Source: Cerrena zonata (taxonomy: Eukaryota; Basidiomycota; Agaricomycetes; Polyporales; Cerrenaceae). Taken from it: DNA of 64,000 nucleotides. The notes beneath the pieces were generated by a model. It saw only the letters and a program-made list of their open reading frames with translations. It made no database searches and was not told where the DNA came from. The number at the start of each line of letters is the position of its first letter. Within the stretch, counting starts at the first letter, position 1. Shown here piece after piece: positions 47,940-62,539 of this stretch. The stretch is taken from contig JASBNA010000006.1 of the NCBI GenBank assembly GCA_038087015.1, positions 124,001-188,000 of the forward strand, read 5' to 3'. Position numbers and translations under genes: made by a program.

Positions 47940-48603
47940 GGTGAGTGTGTGGTAGATGATGGCGGTTATAGGACAAGTGTAGGGTAGAGGCCGTTGTACA
48001 CAGCAGCCAAGAGAGGATGATCGCTGTGGTGGCCTATGCTGGCGGAGTTGAACTGAGTTTGTTTACCGCCCGCCTAGGTGGCGAACGGGACGGTCACGGT
48101 CGTCTAGCAGGGGTTCATATGCATGCTCTGAGGGTCGAAATACAAAATGGGCGTCCATGTACACCTTCGAGGACGCCAAAGAATGCAGTGACCACGTTCC
48201 TGAAGATCTCCGTCCAAGCACATCTGCATTTTTGGCGTTATATATGGACCCATGCCAATTGCCTCAGGCAACGGCCCTTGCTTGACGCCGCTCGCTTTGG
48301 CGACAGCAGCTGCCATCATCCTCGTTCACACTGTATCTCAGCGCCGCCATGCAGATCTTCCGTAGTCTATCTTTCTTCTGAATCTCACCCCTCATCGTCA
48401 TACACGCCCGCCAACGTTCGCTACCGTACGAGATGCGTCAATCGTCCGACACCGAGCCTCATGCGGGATTTGCCGCGGTATCGTACCCCATCGTAGCCTC
48501 GGTGATGCTCTATCGTTCGGGCACTCTCGTACCACTTAAATATTCTCTCTGAACAAGCACAAAACTTCCCAACTCCTCTTCATCACTTGTCGTATCATCC
48601 ACC
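47940..48603. promoter_or_regulatory. Divergent promoter region, PH-protein and ACBP genes
   Basis: A 664-bp spacer without a supported ORF. The ACBP side has an AT-rich TTAAATATT about 65 bp before the ATG and a C/A-rich leader ending CCACC-ATG. Confidence 0.45.
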
Positions 48604-49167
48604 ATGACTCAGAGCAAGTTCGAAAAGGCCGTCGAGATCGTCCAAAACCTTCCCAAAGACGGACCCATTAAGCCTACCCAAGATGATCAGCTCTATGTCT
48701 GTTCCCATCTTTTCCCTGACCCTGTTCGATGATCTCACATTCTCACTGTGGAAATAGTTCTACAAGTATTACAAGCAGGGTAAGACGGCCCTTTTCTCGT
48801 GCCGATGTTGGAGACTCAATGTAGACCCTTAGCTACCATTGGTGATGTGAACACTCCCCGTCCCGGAATGCTGGACTTCACGGGCAAGGCCAAGTGGTAC
48901 GTATGGTCTGACGCTTCCCTATTCTCACAACTGACTTCTTGGTTCGCCGAATGTTCAGGGACGCTTGGAAGTCAGTCGAGGGTGTTTCCAAAGAGGAGGC
49001 TTACACCAAGTATGTCGAGAAACTCATCGAGGTATGCACTACTCCCGCATTTCTAGCGCGGTGGCAATCGATCGACTCAACTATATCCTGTTTGCCTTCT
49101 GTAGATCCTCAAATCTGCTGGTAATGATGAGTCTACTGGCTTCATTGCCCAAATCGAGGCAGCATAA
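48604..49167 (+). CDS. ACB1: Acyl-CoA-binding protein
   Basis: Five exons: 48604-48696, 48758-48779, 48833-48896, 48959-49031, 49105-49167; 315 nt, 104 aa. The whole protein is one ACB domain: [16 protein letters not shown], then [35 protein letters not shown] and a last helix, [13 protein letters not shown]. The YYKQ and KWDAW residues that contact the CoA adenine and acyl chain are present. ACBP buffers and transports C14-C22 acyl-CoA esters in the cytosol and feeds lipid synthesis and β-oxidation. It is slightly longer than yeast Acb1 (87 aa). Exon 2 has only 22 nt. Intron 1 has the less common donor GTCTGT. The start has a strong CCACC-ATG context. Confidence 0.95.
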
Positions 49168-50316
49168 GGCACTATATAAGCTCAGGAACCATTGAAGCAG
49201 AGAATCGAATGTAACTATACACCCGGCTGCCTTTCAAGGTGTACCTAGAAGTGTGCACTAGTAGTGGTGATGTACAATGAACGAAGCATGGATATTGACA
49301 TAACTTTCTTTCCCTCACATCAAGGCATGACCTCCACACCCTAGTTCATGTGAACTTTCCTTACTCGCATCTTGCACATCCTGTCTATGCTATGTGCCAT
49401 CCATCGTCCCGCAGTGACCGAATATCACCCTACATTGCCGTCGCTCTAATGTTCCTCAGGTCGATCCCTCAGGTTCGGGATTTGCTGTTCCCGTCTAGGG
49501 ATTCAGGGATCCCCGAGCCCATCTGTACCAAGAACACACTGCGGGACGATGCAATCCATCTCCATAGGGCAGATGCTCTGACCGTCAACGTGACCGGCAG
49601 GGTGTATCATCATGTATCAAGCTATCAGCTCTATCGACTATCTCCTGATGGTTTGGTTCAGTATTGGTAATTGACTTGAACCCTGAGTTCGCAACACGGT
49701 GCCGGATCCAAGCAAAGCAAAGCACCTTTTTAGTGTATTGATCGCAAAACAGGCCCGCAACCCTGTTTGAGGATGTTCATCCAGAAGTCAGAAACATAGT
49801 TGTGTTTTTCCCTTCCTGGTCCATAGTGACGAGGTGCCTCCTTCCTATCCAACATGGGCGCTCCGATTTCTGAGCGAGGAGTCGGGGAGAAGAAAACGCA
49901 ATCTGTCAAAGTAGGGGGGGCAAGACCTCAGGCTGACTACATACAGCGAGGTGGAAGGGTATGGTGGAATTCCATGCTGCGAGTTTGCTCTTTCTATTCC
50001 TTCGATTCTACCGCATGTGACGGTTTTGAATTCGAAGGCTGGTTCTCACAATGACAATACAGTTTCGAAACACGCTTTAGGTGTCATTGTATACTACCAC
50101 GACCTTTCTCGTTTCCCCCCTCCGTCTTCGTTTCTATTGTGTCTCTTGCTTGCTTGCTGCTGCGTACAACGGAACGGCCTTGAACGGCCTATTTGTGTCT
50201 GAAACTTTATAGCCTCGAGGCGTGCCCCAAACAACAAGCATGCAAGACAAGACTTCGGGCATTGTACACCCTGGAGGCCGATCTAGACAAAAACAATACG
50301 GGCAATATCGTAGCCG

Positions 50317-50685
50317 TCATATGAGCTCGAGTACAAAAGACACGGATTGATGGCCTTTTTTTAATGAATGAAAAGCGGAAACTATCTGACGAATGTTATC
50401 TATATACGACGCGAGGGTGGGTTCCATGCTAATCTCAGGGGCGTAGTTCATTTGGGCTGTTTCGAAAAGTTCCAATCGTTGGGACGAACGTGTTCCCAGA
50501 CGTGATAGCTTCCCCAAGCGGAATTGATGAAAATCGACCACAAAGGGCCATTTAGTGCAACTTTGGGTTTGAATAAGAACCAGAACGTCGTCGATGACAT
50601 CGCTATAGTTCATAAAAGGGCGGCTAAACCATTTACCGTATTTGACTTGATGGCCTTGTTCTGCGTGTTTGTTCATGCTTGGCAC
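50317..50685 (-). CDS. Possible 122-aa protein, unknown
   Basis: An intronless minus-strand frame whose sequence looks more protein-like than its neighbours (GKWFSRPFMNYSDVIDDVLV, QFRLGKLSRLGTRSSQRLEL, ASYIDNIRQIVSAFHSL). No family is recognised and no upstream exon was found. It could be a relic. Confidence 0.25.
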   Translation of the reverse strand: MPSMNKHAEQGHQVKYGKWFSRPFMNYSDVIDDVLVLIQTQSCTKWPFVVDFHQFRLGKLSRLGTRSSQRLELFETAQMNYAPEISMEPTLASYIDNIRQIVSAFHSLKKGHQSVSFVLELI

Positions 50686-51808
50686 CCTCCAATCCTACTG
50701 CCCAAACAGAGGAAGAGGCACTGTCAGCAGGAAGCACGGACCCCAGAGACTGGCCATTTTCCGAATTAGCGATAGTGAAGGAGGCCGGATGTGGAAGTGG
50801 GGGTTGGTGGCTTCGTTGCCTCGTGGTAGAGCCGCCTGTGCGCAATTGATGGTTTCAGTGTGGTGGCGCTTGCGTTTCCCCCGATGAACGAGGAAGAAAG
50901 GAAGGTCATGTCAATTACAACGTCGGTCCCTCCTCCTCCTCCTCCTCTTCTCCTCAACGAGGGTTCGGCCCTGTCTCCCTGGCTTCGGAACTTCCAGGGT
51001 CATAGGGTCCCTCTTACGTTGCGGACCTGACCTCCTACCTGTCAGAGCCACACACATGTAGGGGTCCTTTCTCTCTCTCTATTCATCCTACTCCTCCTCG
51101 ATGAGCTCGAGGCTCGAGAACCACCTCCACAAAGTGTAGGGCGACTATTAGACTTGATTCCTACTCAGCGATCGAGGAGGGCGTCAGTGAGAGGGTTTTC
51201 GAATTCATTTCGATCGCAACTGATCTTTGCTCACTCTCAACACGTATCTTGAGCGTTCCGTATCGAAGCCCCGGCATCTTAAATCCCTGCCTTGCGCGTC
51301 TTGTCTCCCTTACATTGACCGAAGTGTTGGACGATGGTCACGATACAGCCATACAATGTTCGTCTTGCAGCTTACCTCCATTAAGTAGTCAATTCCGTCG
51401 CTTCTGCATGATGCCACCATCACATACCCTCCTATTTATATTGTAATATTGTAATATCATCACTACGCCAGATCAATGTTACTCTAGACCCTCGGTGTGC
51501 TTATTTCCGTGAACCCAAGCGAAAAGCCAGCGAGGGGCAGCAAGGTACGCACCTTGCTGTCTGTGTGGTTGACAGCATGCATTCTTGCCATAGAAATCAG
51601 AATCAAGTAGTGTATCCTCCCACGAATAGCTTCGATGGCTCTTTGACTTGCGCAGCCGTACCGTGACTGTATTCATCTCGTGTCGATTACACACTTTCAC
51701 AGAAGTTCATTTGTCTTAGACCTGTACTAAATGACCATCCCCACGGGTTCCTCTCGACCTACTACAGCACAGGGGGGGGGCAGTGTCGAAATGATCGTGT
51801 AAGAAACT

Positions 51809-51836
51809 ATCCAATATCCAATATCCAATATCCAAT
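51809..51836. repeat. Tandem repeat, four copies of a 7-bp unit
   Basis: Four perfect consecutive copies of ATCCAAT. A minisatellite of no evident function. Confidence 0.8.
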
Positions 51837-54800
51837 ATACCCAACCTACCACTAATCTTTTCGTGATGGAACTCGACATGCCGTACTCCATACGCCATAT
51901 AACATATACGCAGAGTGAGACCATGTCACTTATGAAAAAAAAGCTGCGTTGCCGATCCAAGCCGGGGACAACGACATTGAGTCATGTTTTTTGAAGGATA
52001 TCCCGACGGATATGATGGTCGATTCATCAGCAACGATCAGGAATACAGTTGGCCTCCGATGTCGTTTCGGACTCTTAGGAAATAATTGCACGATCGTATG
52101 GGGAAGAGCCAAATTACGGTGGGTTTTTGGCATGATGGGCTAATGGTTATTCTGAGCCCTGTGAAATCATCTCAGAGTAGTAATGACAACCTCGACGTGG
52201 GTTGGTTGGTAGCCAGGGGCTGGCACTGGCATGGTATGGTATATGGTACGTCATACCTAGCGATGCACAGTCGTGGTCTCGACAAAGGCAAGGAGAGCCG
52301 ACGGCGTAAACCCAATATGGTGAGAAAACGACGGGTAAATGAAAGAGTGCGTAGGGATAGCCATCCTGGGAAGCACACTGGGACTGGGAAAACCGCTGGG
52401 AGGTACGTACCGATGAGCCTGAAAAAGCTTTGACGGGGTGAAGGGGAAGTGGGAAGCGCTGCAGCACTGCCTGAGGTTTTTGAGTTGGTCGCAGCTTGAG
52501 AGGATTTGCATCAGCTATTAGGAAGGAACCAAGTCAATCTTCGGCGTCGACCTGTGTAATAGAAGAATAGAACAGATAGAATGGTGTAAAGTCCGCACGG
52601 GGTGTCGACATTCCCTTCCCCACGGAGAAGGTAATGAGTAATGCACGTTCTGCAGAGCGCTGGCAAGTGTTCTTCTTTATGGTGGTGCAGATCATTCTTC
52701 TTCTATTTAAAAGGCAACATGGGAGCTAACGTGCCTCGGGGTAGGGAGCGTCTAGTTCATTCATTATGGACAAACTAAGACTGCAAAGCCCGTTCAGCAT
52801 ACAGTTCCAAGTCTATTGCTCAACCTCCTTCAGGTCGAGAGTGACCTAGTGACCCACGACGGAGAGGGGGGGAATGCGAAATAAATTGAACTCCGGTCTT
52901 ACACATTTTTGATTGCACGACGCGGAGAAAGTACCGGATGATGACAGAGCCAGCCTTCTGGCAGACGTCGTGCCGTTAACCCTTTGGGTATATGCATATA
53001 GTAAGTCTGGTACCGTGCTCCCCATTGCGTTCTACCCGTCGCCGGTACTATCTGTCCCACATCTATAATGAAACTACCGGCGGCGTGGAACGAAAGACCA
53101 CAAGGCCTCAAAAGACCATTCTTGTTCATGTCGTTACTATCGTGTGTTTGTGTTTTGGAAAGAAATCGGCGGAGTCTCGCCTTGGTGTGATGGCAGAAGG
53201 CTCCGAACGTAGACTTTGATGGGAACGGATTCCGCACCTGAGATACGTGTTTGGAATAATATGGCCCGGTCTGATTGTGGTGTCGGGGAGTGGTTGGGGT
53301 AAGGGCAAGGGAACGATCAGTATTAGGGAATAGAAATACGAGAATACGTTCGGCCTTGATAGGCTTTGGCTGTTAAGGAACCTTGCTGTCGCGGCGCATC
53401 GCAAGTACCGACAGAGGTGTGGAGAAACCCGTTTGAGGCGGAAGCAAGGTATTGGTCATTTGCACAGAGAAAAAGTTATATGCATCAACTCGAGGTCTCT
53501 TGTGTTCGGACCTGAGAATGATTAGGGATGGATTTAAACATAGTACATTATTTACTTACCGCAGCAGCGCAGCCAAAACGATATATGATTGCGGGCCCGT
53601 ACAATCATACGTCATATATTCGTGAAACCCTTTTAGTAGTAGTGATCTAGGTCGTTCACTTCTGCGCCCTGAGGAGTTAGGACGGCAACCAAACACAGTT
53701 CAGAAGATCCCCCCGACGTGTTTTGTCAAGGTCGTTCAGTCATTGTTGACTGTGCAGGCTTGTATAGACCGAATCGGATTTGTTTGAGGGTAAGTTAAGC
53801 ATAGGTTCCTGCAAATAAATCGGCCATAAACACGCTTGAAAAAGGAACCCCGAGCATTATTTCCATTGTCGATAGCAAGAAGAGAAGAGCAAGTGGATCG
53901 AGCACGAGGATACGAGCTTCTTTCCCCAGCTGGTAAGTATGTAGGAAGAGTATGATACTTCTTGCCAAGCGAGTTTAAGCTCTTCTAATATGAAGGGACT
54001 CCTCAGTATCAGGTCTAGACGTGGAAGACTCACACACGGAGTGATTCGATCACAATCCACAATGGATGGGCCGTATATAATGATGACGTGTAACAAATAC
54101 GAACCATTCGGTATTACGACCATGTTGTATTCATGAATAATTGTGTTGTGTTTCCCGATGGCGGCCTATAGGTTCGAAGTAGGTTTGAGCTATCTATAGG
54201 CTACTCGAAAAGATATGAGAAGACACTCACGGGCTCATCGAGTCACTCGGAGCATACCGCGGAACTTGAAAACGGGGTCTTGGAGGGGAATGTGGCCCTT
54301 TTTGCGTACGTCACCGCCATGGCATGCTAATGCCGAAGAGGTCTGAGCATGTGGTAGAGAATCGTCAACGAGAATGATCAAGTCTCAGTCTGATTATTCT
54401 GACCGAGAGAAAAGGTAGAATGATCATGGTTGACATCCTCGCCAACCACCAACTGAGATGATGGTCGCGGTCTCAGACACCGTACCTACCGTTGAAAGAC
54501 ACTGTAGGCAGTCAGGAGATGAAGGGCCGTCGAGAATCGTATGAAGTGTGTGAACGCAACAAATCAAAATGATGAAGGATCCTCTTGAAGACGTCGTCAA
54601 TGTTCGGCTGTCAAACTATACCTCCGACAAGTTGTCGAAGACTCTGCCTATTATAGAAGGTGAGCATGAACGACGACGCTCACTCACTCGACACTCGGTG
54701 AGCAAACCTCGAAAGCGCCTCGTCGTCGTCAACATTGACGATGGTCACGGTAAATCCGGTGAATTTTAATTATGTGCTAGCTGAGAGCGCCAGGAACCGA

Positions 54801-55388
54801 TCCAATCGTTGCTTGAGATGTTGACGCCCCCCGGGCCCTCAAAAATGTCGACAGACAAATTCGGGACTGTTGTACGCGTCTCGCATGGTCACCTTGCCAC
54901 CGTCGACGTCAAGCGCAATAGATTTCTGTGGCGTCAATATTTGTAGTGGGTCTTGTCGATCGTAATCGAAAGTCGTTTAGCGTCTAGGAGGAAGAGTGAC
55001 TCCTTGAGTCGGAGTACAGTATTTGGGAGGAAGGATATACCTTGTTTCAACAAACCAGAGTCATGAAATAACTTGAAATGTTGTTCGAAGACACATTTTC
55101 TCATCACAATTGGCGTCTGAAGAAATTACAAATCATTTGTTATTGAGAACTACAGTAGATATGGATAATGACACACATAAGCATACACGGCGCCGCCGAA
55201 AAGTCCAAACTCGATACAAAAATACAACTAAACTGTCCTACAGTGGTGTCCATGAGATCATCGAAATAACTTGATACAAACAAAACACGGTCCGAACCAA
55301 CTTGACGAACTCGTAGCTTTCATCGTGACGGAATCTAGTAACGTACGTTAGAACATCGTTTCCATAAACGATGAAAATCACATACCAT

Positions 55389-56451
55389 TTACCATATCCC
55401 CAAAGTGCTTGGCAGATGCAAGAAGATGCTTTCCTGCTGGTGCTGTCGAATGGAATCAATATTAGTCCTGCACGCTCTGCAGAACTTATAATGATCCATA
55501 GGAAAGAGAACATCGCGGAATCCTAACGGGTCCGGTCGGAAGAAATCATCCTTCAATTCAGAAAACACCCGCCTATTCTCCCACCTTTCCATCTCTCTTT
55601 GACAATGGTCTTCATGACATACAATACCGTCACACCTGAAACGTTCGGCAACCTCCATGCAAGCACGAATAAGTTCCTGTTTGCCTTGGATACACAGGAT
55701 GAGGTCTTCGTCAGACAGCTTTTCTCGTTGACCGTCAGGACCGACGATGCCTCGAATCAGTGTTTCCACTGGGAGTTGGATACACATGTAGATGCACCAT
55801 GGTGTGAGAAGCTTGAGTTTATGACGTCGAGCGAGGTTGAGAATAGTGATGTATTTCTCTCCGGGTTTCCCAATTTCCTGTATCAAAGGTGTTTCGCGGT
55901 ATTGCAAGGCTTTAAGACTCCGATAGCTAGAGGGGCACTCTAATCGCAAGATACGCAATGCTTCTTGCATAACGCGACTGGATTCGTATTTCGTTCCCAT
56001 CCTGAGACATGTGGCAATATACGTGAGCGAAACCGAGTTATCTTCGTGGAAAGGAGGACTACATGGTGGTGAGAGTAAGCTTTACACAGTTGATATAATT
56101 GGCGAAAGCTACCTACTTCGGAGATTGATTATATATAGTCTCCAGAAAGAGTGTCAAATCAGAAACAGAATCATAGACGTGGATCATAGGACAACCATCG
56201 AAGTAGTCCACGCCAATGGATTTCGGTGGGATTTCAACCATCTTTCTGAATTCCGGAGAGTGGGATTGAAGTATCGATTTGTGCACTCGAAACATGCATG
56301 ATTCAGAGACGAGAACTATGTTCCCATCTGGGTACCAGATGGAAGGATGGCGTTCGAATTCTATGAGGCGTGACGATGAGAAGCACTTGGTTAATTGAAT
56401 AGGTTTTGGTTAATGAGCAATGGAACACATACTCGAGGCAAGCACGGGCAT
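55389..56451 (-). CDS. BTB/POZ domain protein, copy 1
   Basis: Exons 56451-56433 (19 nt), 56360-56117, 56058-55389; 933 nt, 310 aa. The BTB fold reads HPSIWYPDGNIVLV, then FRVHKSILQSHSPEFRKM and GCPMIHVYDSVSDLTLFLETI, the usual βα core through which such proteins dimerise or bind cullin-3. The C-terminal part has helices (KYITILNLARRHKL, PWCIYMCIQLPVETLI) and cysteine pairs (CHEDHCQ; CRAC) typical of agaricomycete BTB expansions. Exon 1 (MPVLAS) was placed because its size and phase equal those of copy 2; the exon 3 acceptor (catgtag) was chosen because it restores frame. Same length and exon plan as the tandem copy 2. Function unknown; ubiquitin-ligase adaptor is an inference. Confidence 0.8.
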
Positions 56452-57062
56452 CTCACAAGACTCCCAGAGAAGGTAGTTAATGAGAGGGAGGTCGAGTCAA
56501 CGCTAATAGCCTAGTGGGCACTTAATACGACACGGTATGCTATGGCGCGTGAGGCTGTGTGTACCATTCGACGAGTCAGGAAGGATCTGCGAAAAACGTG
56601 TTCAAGGTCCTTATAGATTTAGCAATGATAACCACCCTTGGACAGTAGAAGCATACACCATGCTATGTTTGACCCAAATAAAAGACTGAACCCAAATACA
56701 AGAGACCATTGATCTGTCAAAGTAGCACACGCAAGTGAGTCATGTGAGGGCTAGAGCACCGAATGCGCCCGAGAAATCAGTCACAGGGATACGCCTGGCT
56801 GTCCAGACTGGGGAAGGTTTATACATAGAAGCGATTCATATGACGTCAAAATCAGAGGGGGAGTTTGAAACTCACCACAGCTCTAGGTCGTACTCGAATG
56901 CGATAGCTAATGCCAGCGAGCCTTTTAGTTACGTCATTCGCAAAATCCAAGATATATACAAACATATATACAGTCATTCAAGAGCAATGAGAGATACCAG
57001 TTACTTCAACGCAGGATTCAGCAGGGGAACAAATTCAACATAAACACAGTCCACTTACCTAT
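56452..57062. other. Spacer between tandem BTB genes
   Basis: 611 bp holding the promoter of BTB copy 1 and the 3' flank of copy 2. A 102-codon plus-strand frame (56735-57043) has no protein-like features and is not called. Confidence 0.5.
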
Positions 57063-58121
57063 TTACTCCAACCCGAAGTACGCCGACAATGACGAGAATA
57101 TTTCTTGCTGTTGTTTCTCTCGAATATAGTCAATGTTCTTCTGACAGGATTTGCAGAAATCGAGCTGTTCCACCGGAAAGAAGACATTCCTCGAGCCCAA
57201 GGGATCAGGCTGGAAGAACATCTCTTTCATTTCGGAGAAAACCCGTTTTCTCTCCCATTTCTCCATCTCCTTCTGACAGCGGGGGGAATCGCAATTGACG
57301 CCGTCTGATCTGAATTCATCCGCCACTGCCATTGCAGCATGTATCAATCCTTGCTTGCCTTTGAGACACGTTATGAGGTCCTGTTCAGACAACCTTTCTT
57401 TTCGGCTATCTGGACAATCCACGCCACCGACTAGTGTCTCCACAGGTAGCTGAGCGCACATGTACAGACACCAAGGGACGAGATCGTTGAGATCCTGTTT
57501 CCGCAAGAGGTTGAGAATCACAATATACTTTTCGCCTGACTGGCCAATATTCTGTATCACAGGCTGCTCGCGGCTTCGCAAGTTCTCGACCCCAGGGTAG
57601 TAAGAGGGGCATTCTACTTCGAGCCGTCGTATACTCTCTCCCGACAGCCAATGTATCTCATACCTCTGGCCTACCTGAAGCCAAGCAGCGATCTGTTCCA
57701 ACGTGGCCGCCTTGTCCCCGTTCAACCTAAGAAGTCAATTTTTGAAATCAGAGGAATTAGCATGAACTGACGTGATCACTTGAAGAATCACACGAACCTT
57801 TCACCCTCGGAGTACAACAATCTGAAGAGCTCAGATAATGCGAATACGGAGTCAGGGACATGTACGGCAGGACAGCCTTCGTACCGGTAGGTACGCTGCT
57901 CCTGCATCGATTGGAACGTCTCCTGGAATACTGGAGAATGTCGCGTAAGGATCGATTGATGCACGCGAAAAACGTAGGGCTTGGATGCCAAGGCTACATT
58001 GCCATCGGTGTACCAAAAGACGGGGTGGCGCTGGTAGTCCTTCAAAGCTGAGGGGATTTGTGGGATTTGAATTATTCTTTCTTAAGCAGATCTCATACTC
58101 ACCTGGTGACGTTTCGACCAT
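57063..58121 (-). CDS. BTB/POZ domain protein, copy 2
   Basis: Exons 58121-58103 (19 nt), 58047-57798, 57726-57063; 933 nt, 310 aa. Starts MVETSPALKDYQRHPVFW; the BTB core continues with YTDGNVALASKPYVFRVHQS, RHSPVFQETF and GCPAVHVPDSVFALSELF. The C-terminal region (YIVILNLLRKQDL, PWCLYMCAQLPVETLV, cysteine pairs CDSPRC and CKSC) aligns with copy 1 throughout, so the two are tandem duplicates with conserved intron positions. Frame intact. Probably an adaptor or scaffold; the partner is unknown. Confidence 0.87.
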
Positions 58122-58518
58122 TTTCAAACAGCACCGGGGGAAGATTTATAACTCTTGGGTCTTTGAACGATGGGAGTGGAACGTGGTCAGGAGAACTAGA
58201 ACGACGTGAGTAATGGGGTACTCCTCTAGCTTGACAGAAGGCTGCATGCGATATGAAAGCAGGCTCGAAAAGGCGATACTTGTAACCTAATGAGGATCTG
58301 TTGTCAAACGTATAAAAATAACGTGCGCGTGTGAGCTAGGGTCCAGACGTTGGGAAGGTATATCGCCTTTGGGCGACATTTGACTGGCACTATTATGCAC
58401 GGTCACCTTACTTCCCTTCATTCAGGAGGAGTATGACTGCTCTGAAATGACAAGTTATCATTTACTGATATCATCCTAATGTACTTGGGCCCAACATCGA
58501 GCATTACGGAATCCCGTA
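58122..58518. other. Spacer between GH10 3' end and BTB copy 2
   Basis: 397 bp; the 5' region of BTB copy 2 and 3' flank of the xylanase gene. No ORF or repeat of note. Confidence 0.5.
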
Positions 58519-59941
<1,423 letters not shown>

Positions 59942-59995
59942 TTAAAGGTGCGGTGAAGCTCACGACCTACAGTAGAGATACAGATATTACCGCAG

Positions 59996-60002
59996 TTTTA
60001 TA
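59996..60002 (-). promoter_or_regulatory. T-rich TATA box of the GH10 gene
   Basis: TATAAAA on the minus strand, 64-70 bp upstream of the xylanase ATG. Confidence 0.6.
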
Positions 60003-61080
60003 CGAGTCATCCACAGTAGCCACCTTTTCGTTTCGACTGTGACAAATTCGTGGAGGGCGACGAGAATAGTCCGGAACACCCAGCATGACCGTTATTTTGC
60101 TGCCGAAGAGAGTATAGGCAACCAAGAACATATGCAATTAGCTCATGTGTTCCCAGTCTGGAAGCTATATACAGACAAATGCGGAATGCAACTCTCTGTG
60201 ATCCTGTAGTATTGGAAACATGCCAAATAATCTGAATGTACCTGACCACACATGACTAGGTGCAAATATAAACGTTCCATTCATGAGCCGGATGATGGGA
60301 GCTTGAACTAGAAACAGACGTAGACGTGGAATTCGGCGTTGCGGGCGTACGTATAGACAGAAGTTGCAGTGATCGACACCATCGAAGAGTGTCAATCTAG
60401 AGAGCAGAAGTCGTTGCAAGTCTTAGGTTCCAAGATCTATGTCTTGATCTCGGTAGCGAATACCTAGAAGTCGAGATTGAGGATCTTAGACCTAGCGTAA
60501 CTCTTCTTCATGGAGTGGGAACAACGATCATGATTAGAAATAAAACTCACATCGCATACAATACCGACCCTACGTTCCAATGTAGCTCTTGCTCGAGATC
60601 CGTATAGAAGGTAACTCCGGCTGTATAAAGGTTGCGGGGTTGTATACCTTATACAAATGGGCTAGATCTACGAGGTGTTAAGGAGGGAATACTAGTCGTC
60701 GAGCATGCGAGTTTCTCGAGGTTTAAACAAGCCGAATTTGTGGTGATGAGAGTAAAGTAAACTTGTGTTGTAATTTCCGTAAGCAGATAGTCCGCCAAAG
60801 TCATTTGTTGAGCATTGAACGTGGTAGTACTAGTAGTGCTGAAGCCAGGGATGCTGCTGTGAACTTGAAGGCAGGCGAACCGAGCTGCTTATGCATCATC
60901 CATTGAATAGAACCGATACTCAAGTTCGACGTTACCTGCGTGGATCATCTTTCGTCATTCACCACCTACGACTGTTAGATTAGAAGCAGAACTGACGCAT
61001 CCTTGTAGTCATATACGCATTTGGAATATGCATATCAAAACGGTTGACGTATGTTGCGCCAATGGGTGATGGTTATGCAG

Positions 61081-61086
61081 TATAAA
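61081..61086 (+). promoter_or_regulatory. TATA box of NmrA-like copy 3
   Basis: TATAAA, 59-64 bp upstream of the ATG at 61145, the same distance as in the other two paralogues. Confidence 0.6.
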
Positions 61087-61144
61087 GGTCGCTACGACTG
61101 CAATAACCTAATCACAATCCTTGGTCACATCTAAACCTACACCG

Positions 61145-62539
61145 ATGACTCAAGCACGGACAGCAATATTTGTTACCGGTCCTACAGGCAAGTCACAATC
61201 GCATGTATCGATGCTCAGTCAATGGTTCGAATATTTCACATACAGGTTACATTGGTGGATCTGTTCTTGCTCGCTTATTGAAACATCCAAACGCAAGGGC
61301 GTTTGATATCAGTGCAATAACCCGCTCAGAGGAGAAAGCAAGGAAGCTTCACGCTTTTGGTGTCAATGATGTAGTGGGTGCCTTGGATAACAATACCTTG
61401 ACTGAGAATCTTGCATCCAACGCACACGTCGTTTTCGACTGTGTAAGCACCTCCTGAACTTCAGTCATTCATGTACTCATGTTGATGCTGTTACAGGCCG
61501 ATGCAGATAATCTTGACGCAGTTCGAGCTATCATACGAGGCCTGAAAAGGAGACATGATGCAACTGGAGACATTCCAATTTATATCCATACGGTAAGTCA
61601 CAAATATAGTTATCTGAGAACTGAGATCTCAAAACAAATAGTCTGGTACAGGTGTTCTGAGTGACCACGCTAACGGTATACAGAAATCTGAGCTGATCTA
61701 CAACGACCTGGATCCGGATCAGATTGAGAGTATACCCCTGTCGGCACCTCACAGGCAAATCGACATTGAAGTTGTCGATGCTGATAAGGCGGGTGAGCTC
61801 GAAACCCTGACGAACTTCTGATACAAGCGTTGAGCATCCAGTGTCGTAGGCTTTCTCAGATCGTATATTATTCTACCAAGCACCATCTACTCTATGTCGA
61901 CGACACCCTTGGTCGACGCTGGCATCCAGAACCCACACTCCCTTCAAATCCCTACCCTCATCAAAGCAGCCCTGGACAGAAAACAGGCCGGTGTAGTCGG
62001 TAAAGGCAACGCATTCTGGCCAGATGTTCATATCGACGACAGTAAGCTCTACAATTGCGAGATAACGTAGTAAATAACTGTTTCTGAACCTAAACAATAG
62101 CGGCCGACCTCTTCATGTCCATTTACGACGCCATAGTCGCCGACCCTGACAAACTCGCTCATGGTCGAGAAGGTTTCTTCTTCGGCGAGAACGGCGAACA
62201 CACTTGGTATGAAATATCTCGTGCCATAGGCGAAGTCCTTGTGGAGCTTGGAATAAGCAAAGATCCCGAGCCCACTACGTTCAGTGACGAAGAGCTGGTC
62301 AAATACTTTGGCTCATTGGTGAGCTTTCATTCCTTTATGCGTTGTTGGTATCACCGCAGAGACGTTGAATTGATTGAATTATACTATTGTAGGATGGCGG
62401 AAATAACTATGGGTCCAACTCTCGCTGCCGCGGTAATCGCAGTCGCTCCATCGGATGGAAACCGAAATACACAAAGGAAGATATGATCGCTAGTATTAAA
62501 CCTGAGATTGAGGCTATTCTTCATGTTGCATCGAAGTGA
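61145..62539 (+). CDS. NmrA-like NAD(P)-binding (SDR-type) protein, copy 3, intact
   Basis: Seven exons: 61145-61187, 61246-61442, 61497-61592, 61642-61792, 61850-62041, 62101-62318, 62393-62539; 1,044 nt, 347 aa. The Rossmann motif TGPTG/YIGGSVL is split by an intron with GC donor (ACAG|GCAAGT). Further blocks match copies 1 and 2: ADADNLDAVRAIIRG, IYIHTSGTGVLSDHA, DAGIQNPHSLQIP, HGREGFFFGENGEHTWY, and the final RSRSIGWKPKYTKEDM. Exon lengths 2-7 equal those of copy 1 to the base. NmrA/atypical SDR proteins bind NAD(P)(H); the family's substrate is not known here. The start was chosen by homology; an upstream in-frame ATG at 61121 adds only eight residues and lies closer to the TATA box. Confidence 0.88.

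Larger units (their letters stand above)
49168..55388. other. 6.2-kb gene-poor region
   Basis: No gene could be recognised. It contains the weak ORF at 50317-50685, a CT-rich microsatellite-like tract near 50930-50955, a nine-G run near 51772 and the 7-bp tandem repeat at 51809-51836. Confidence 0.45.
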
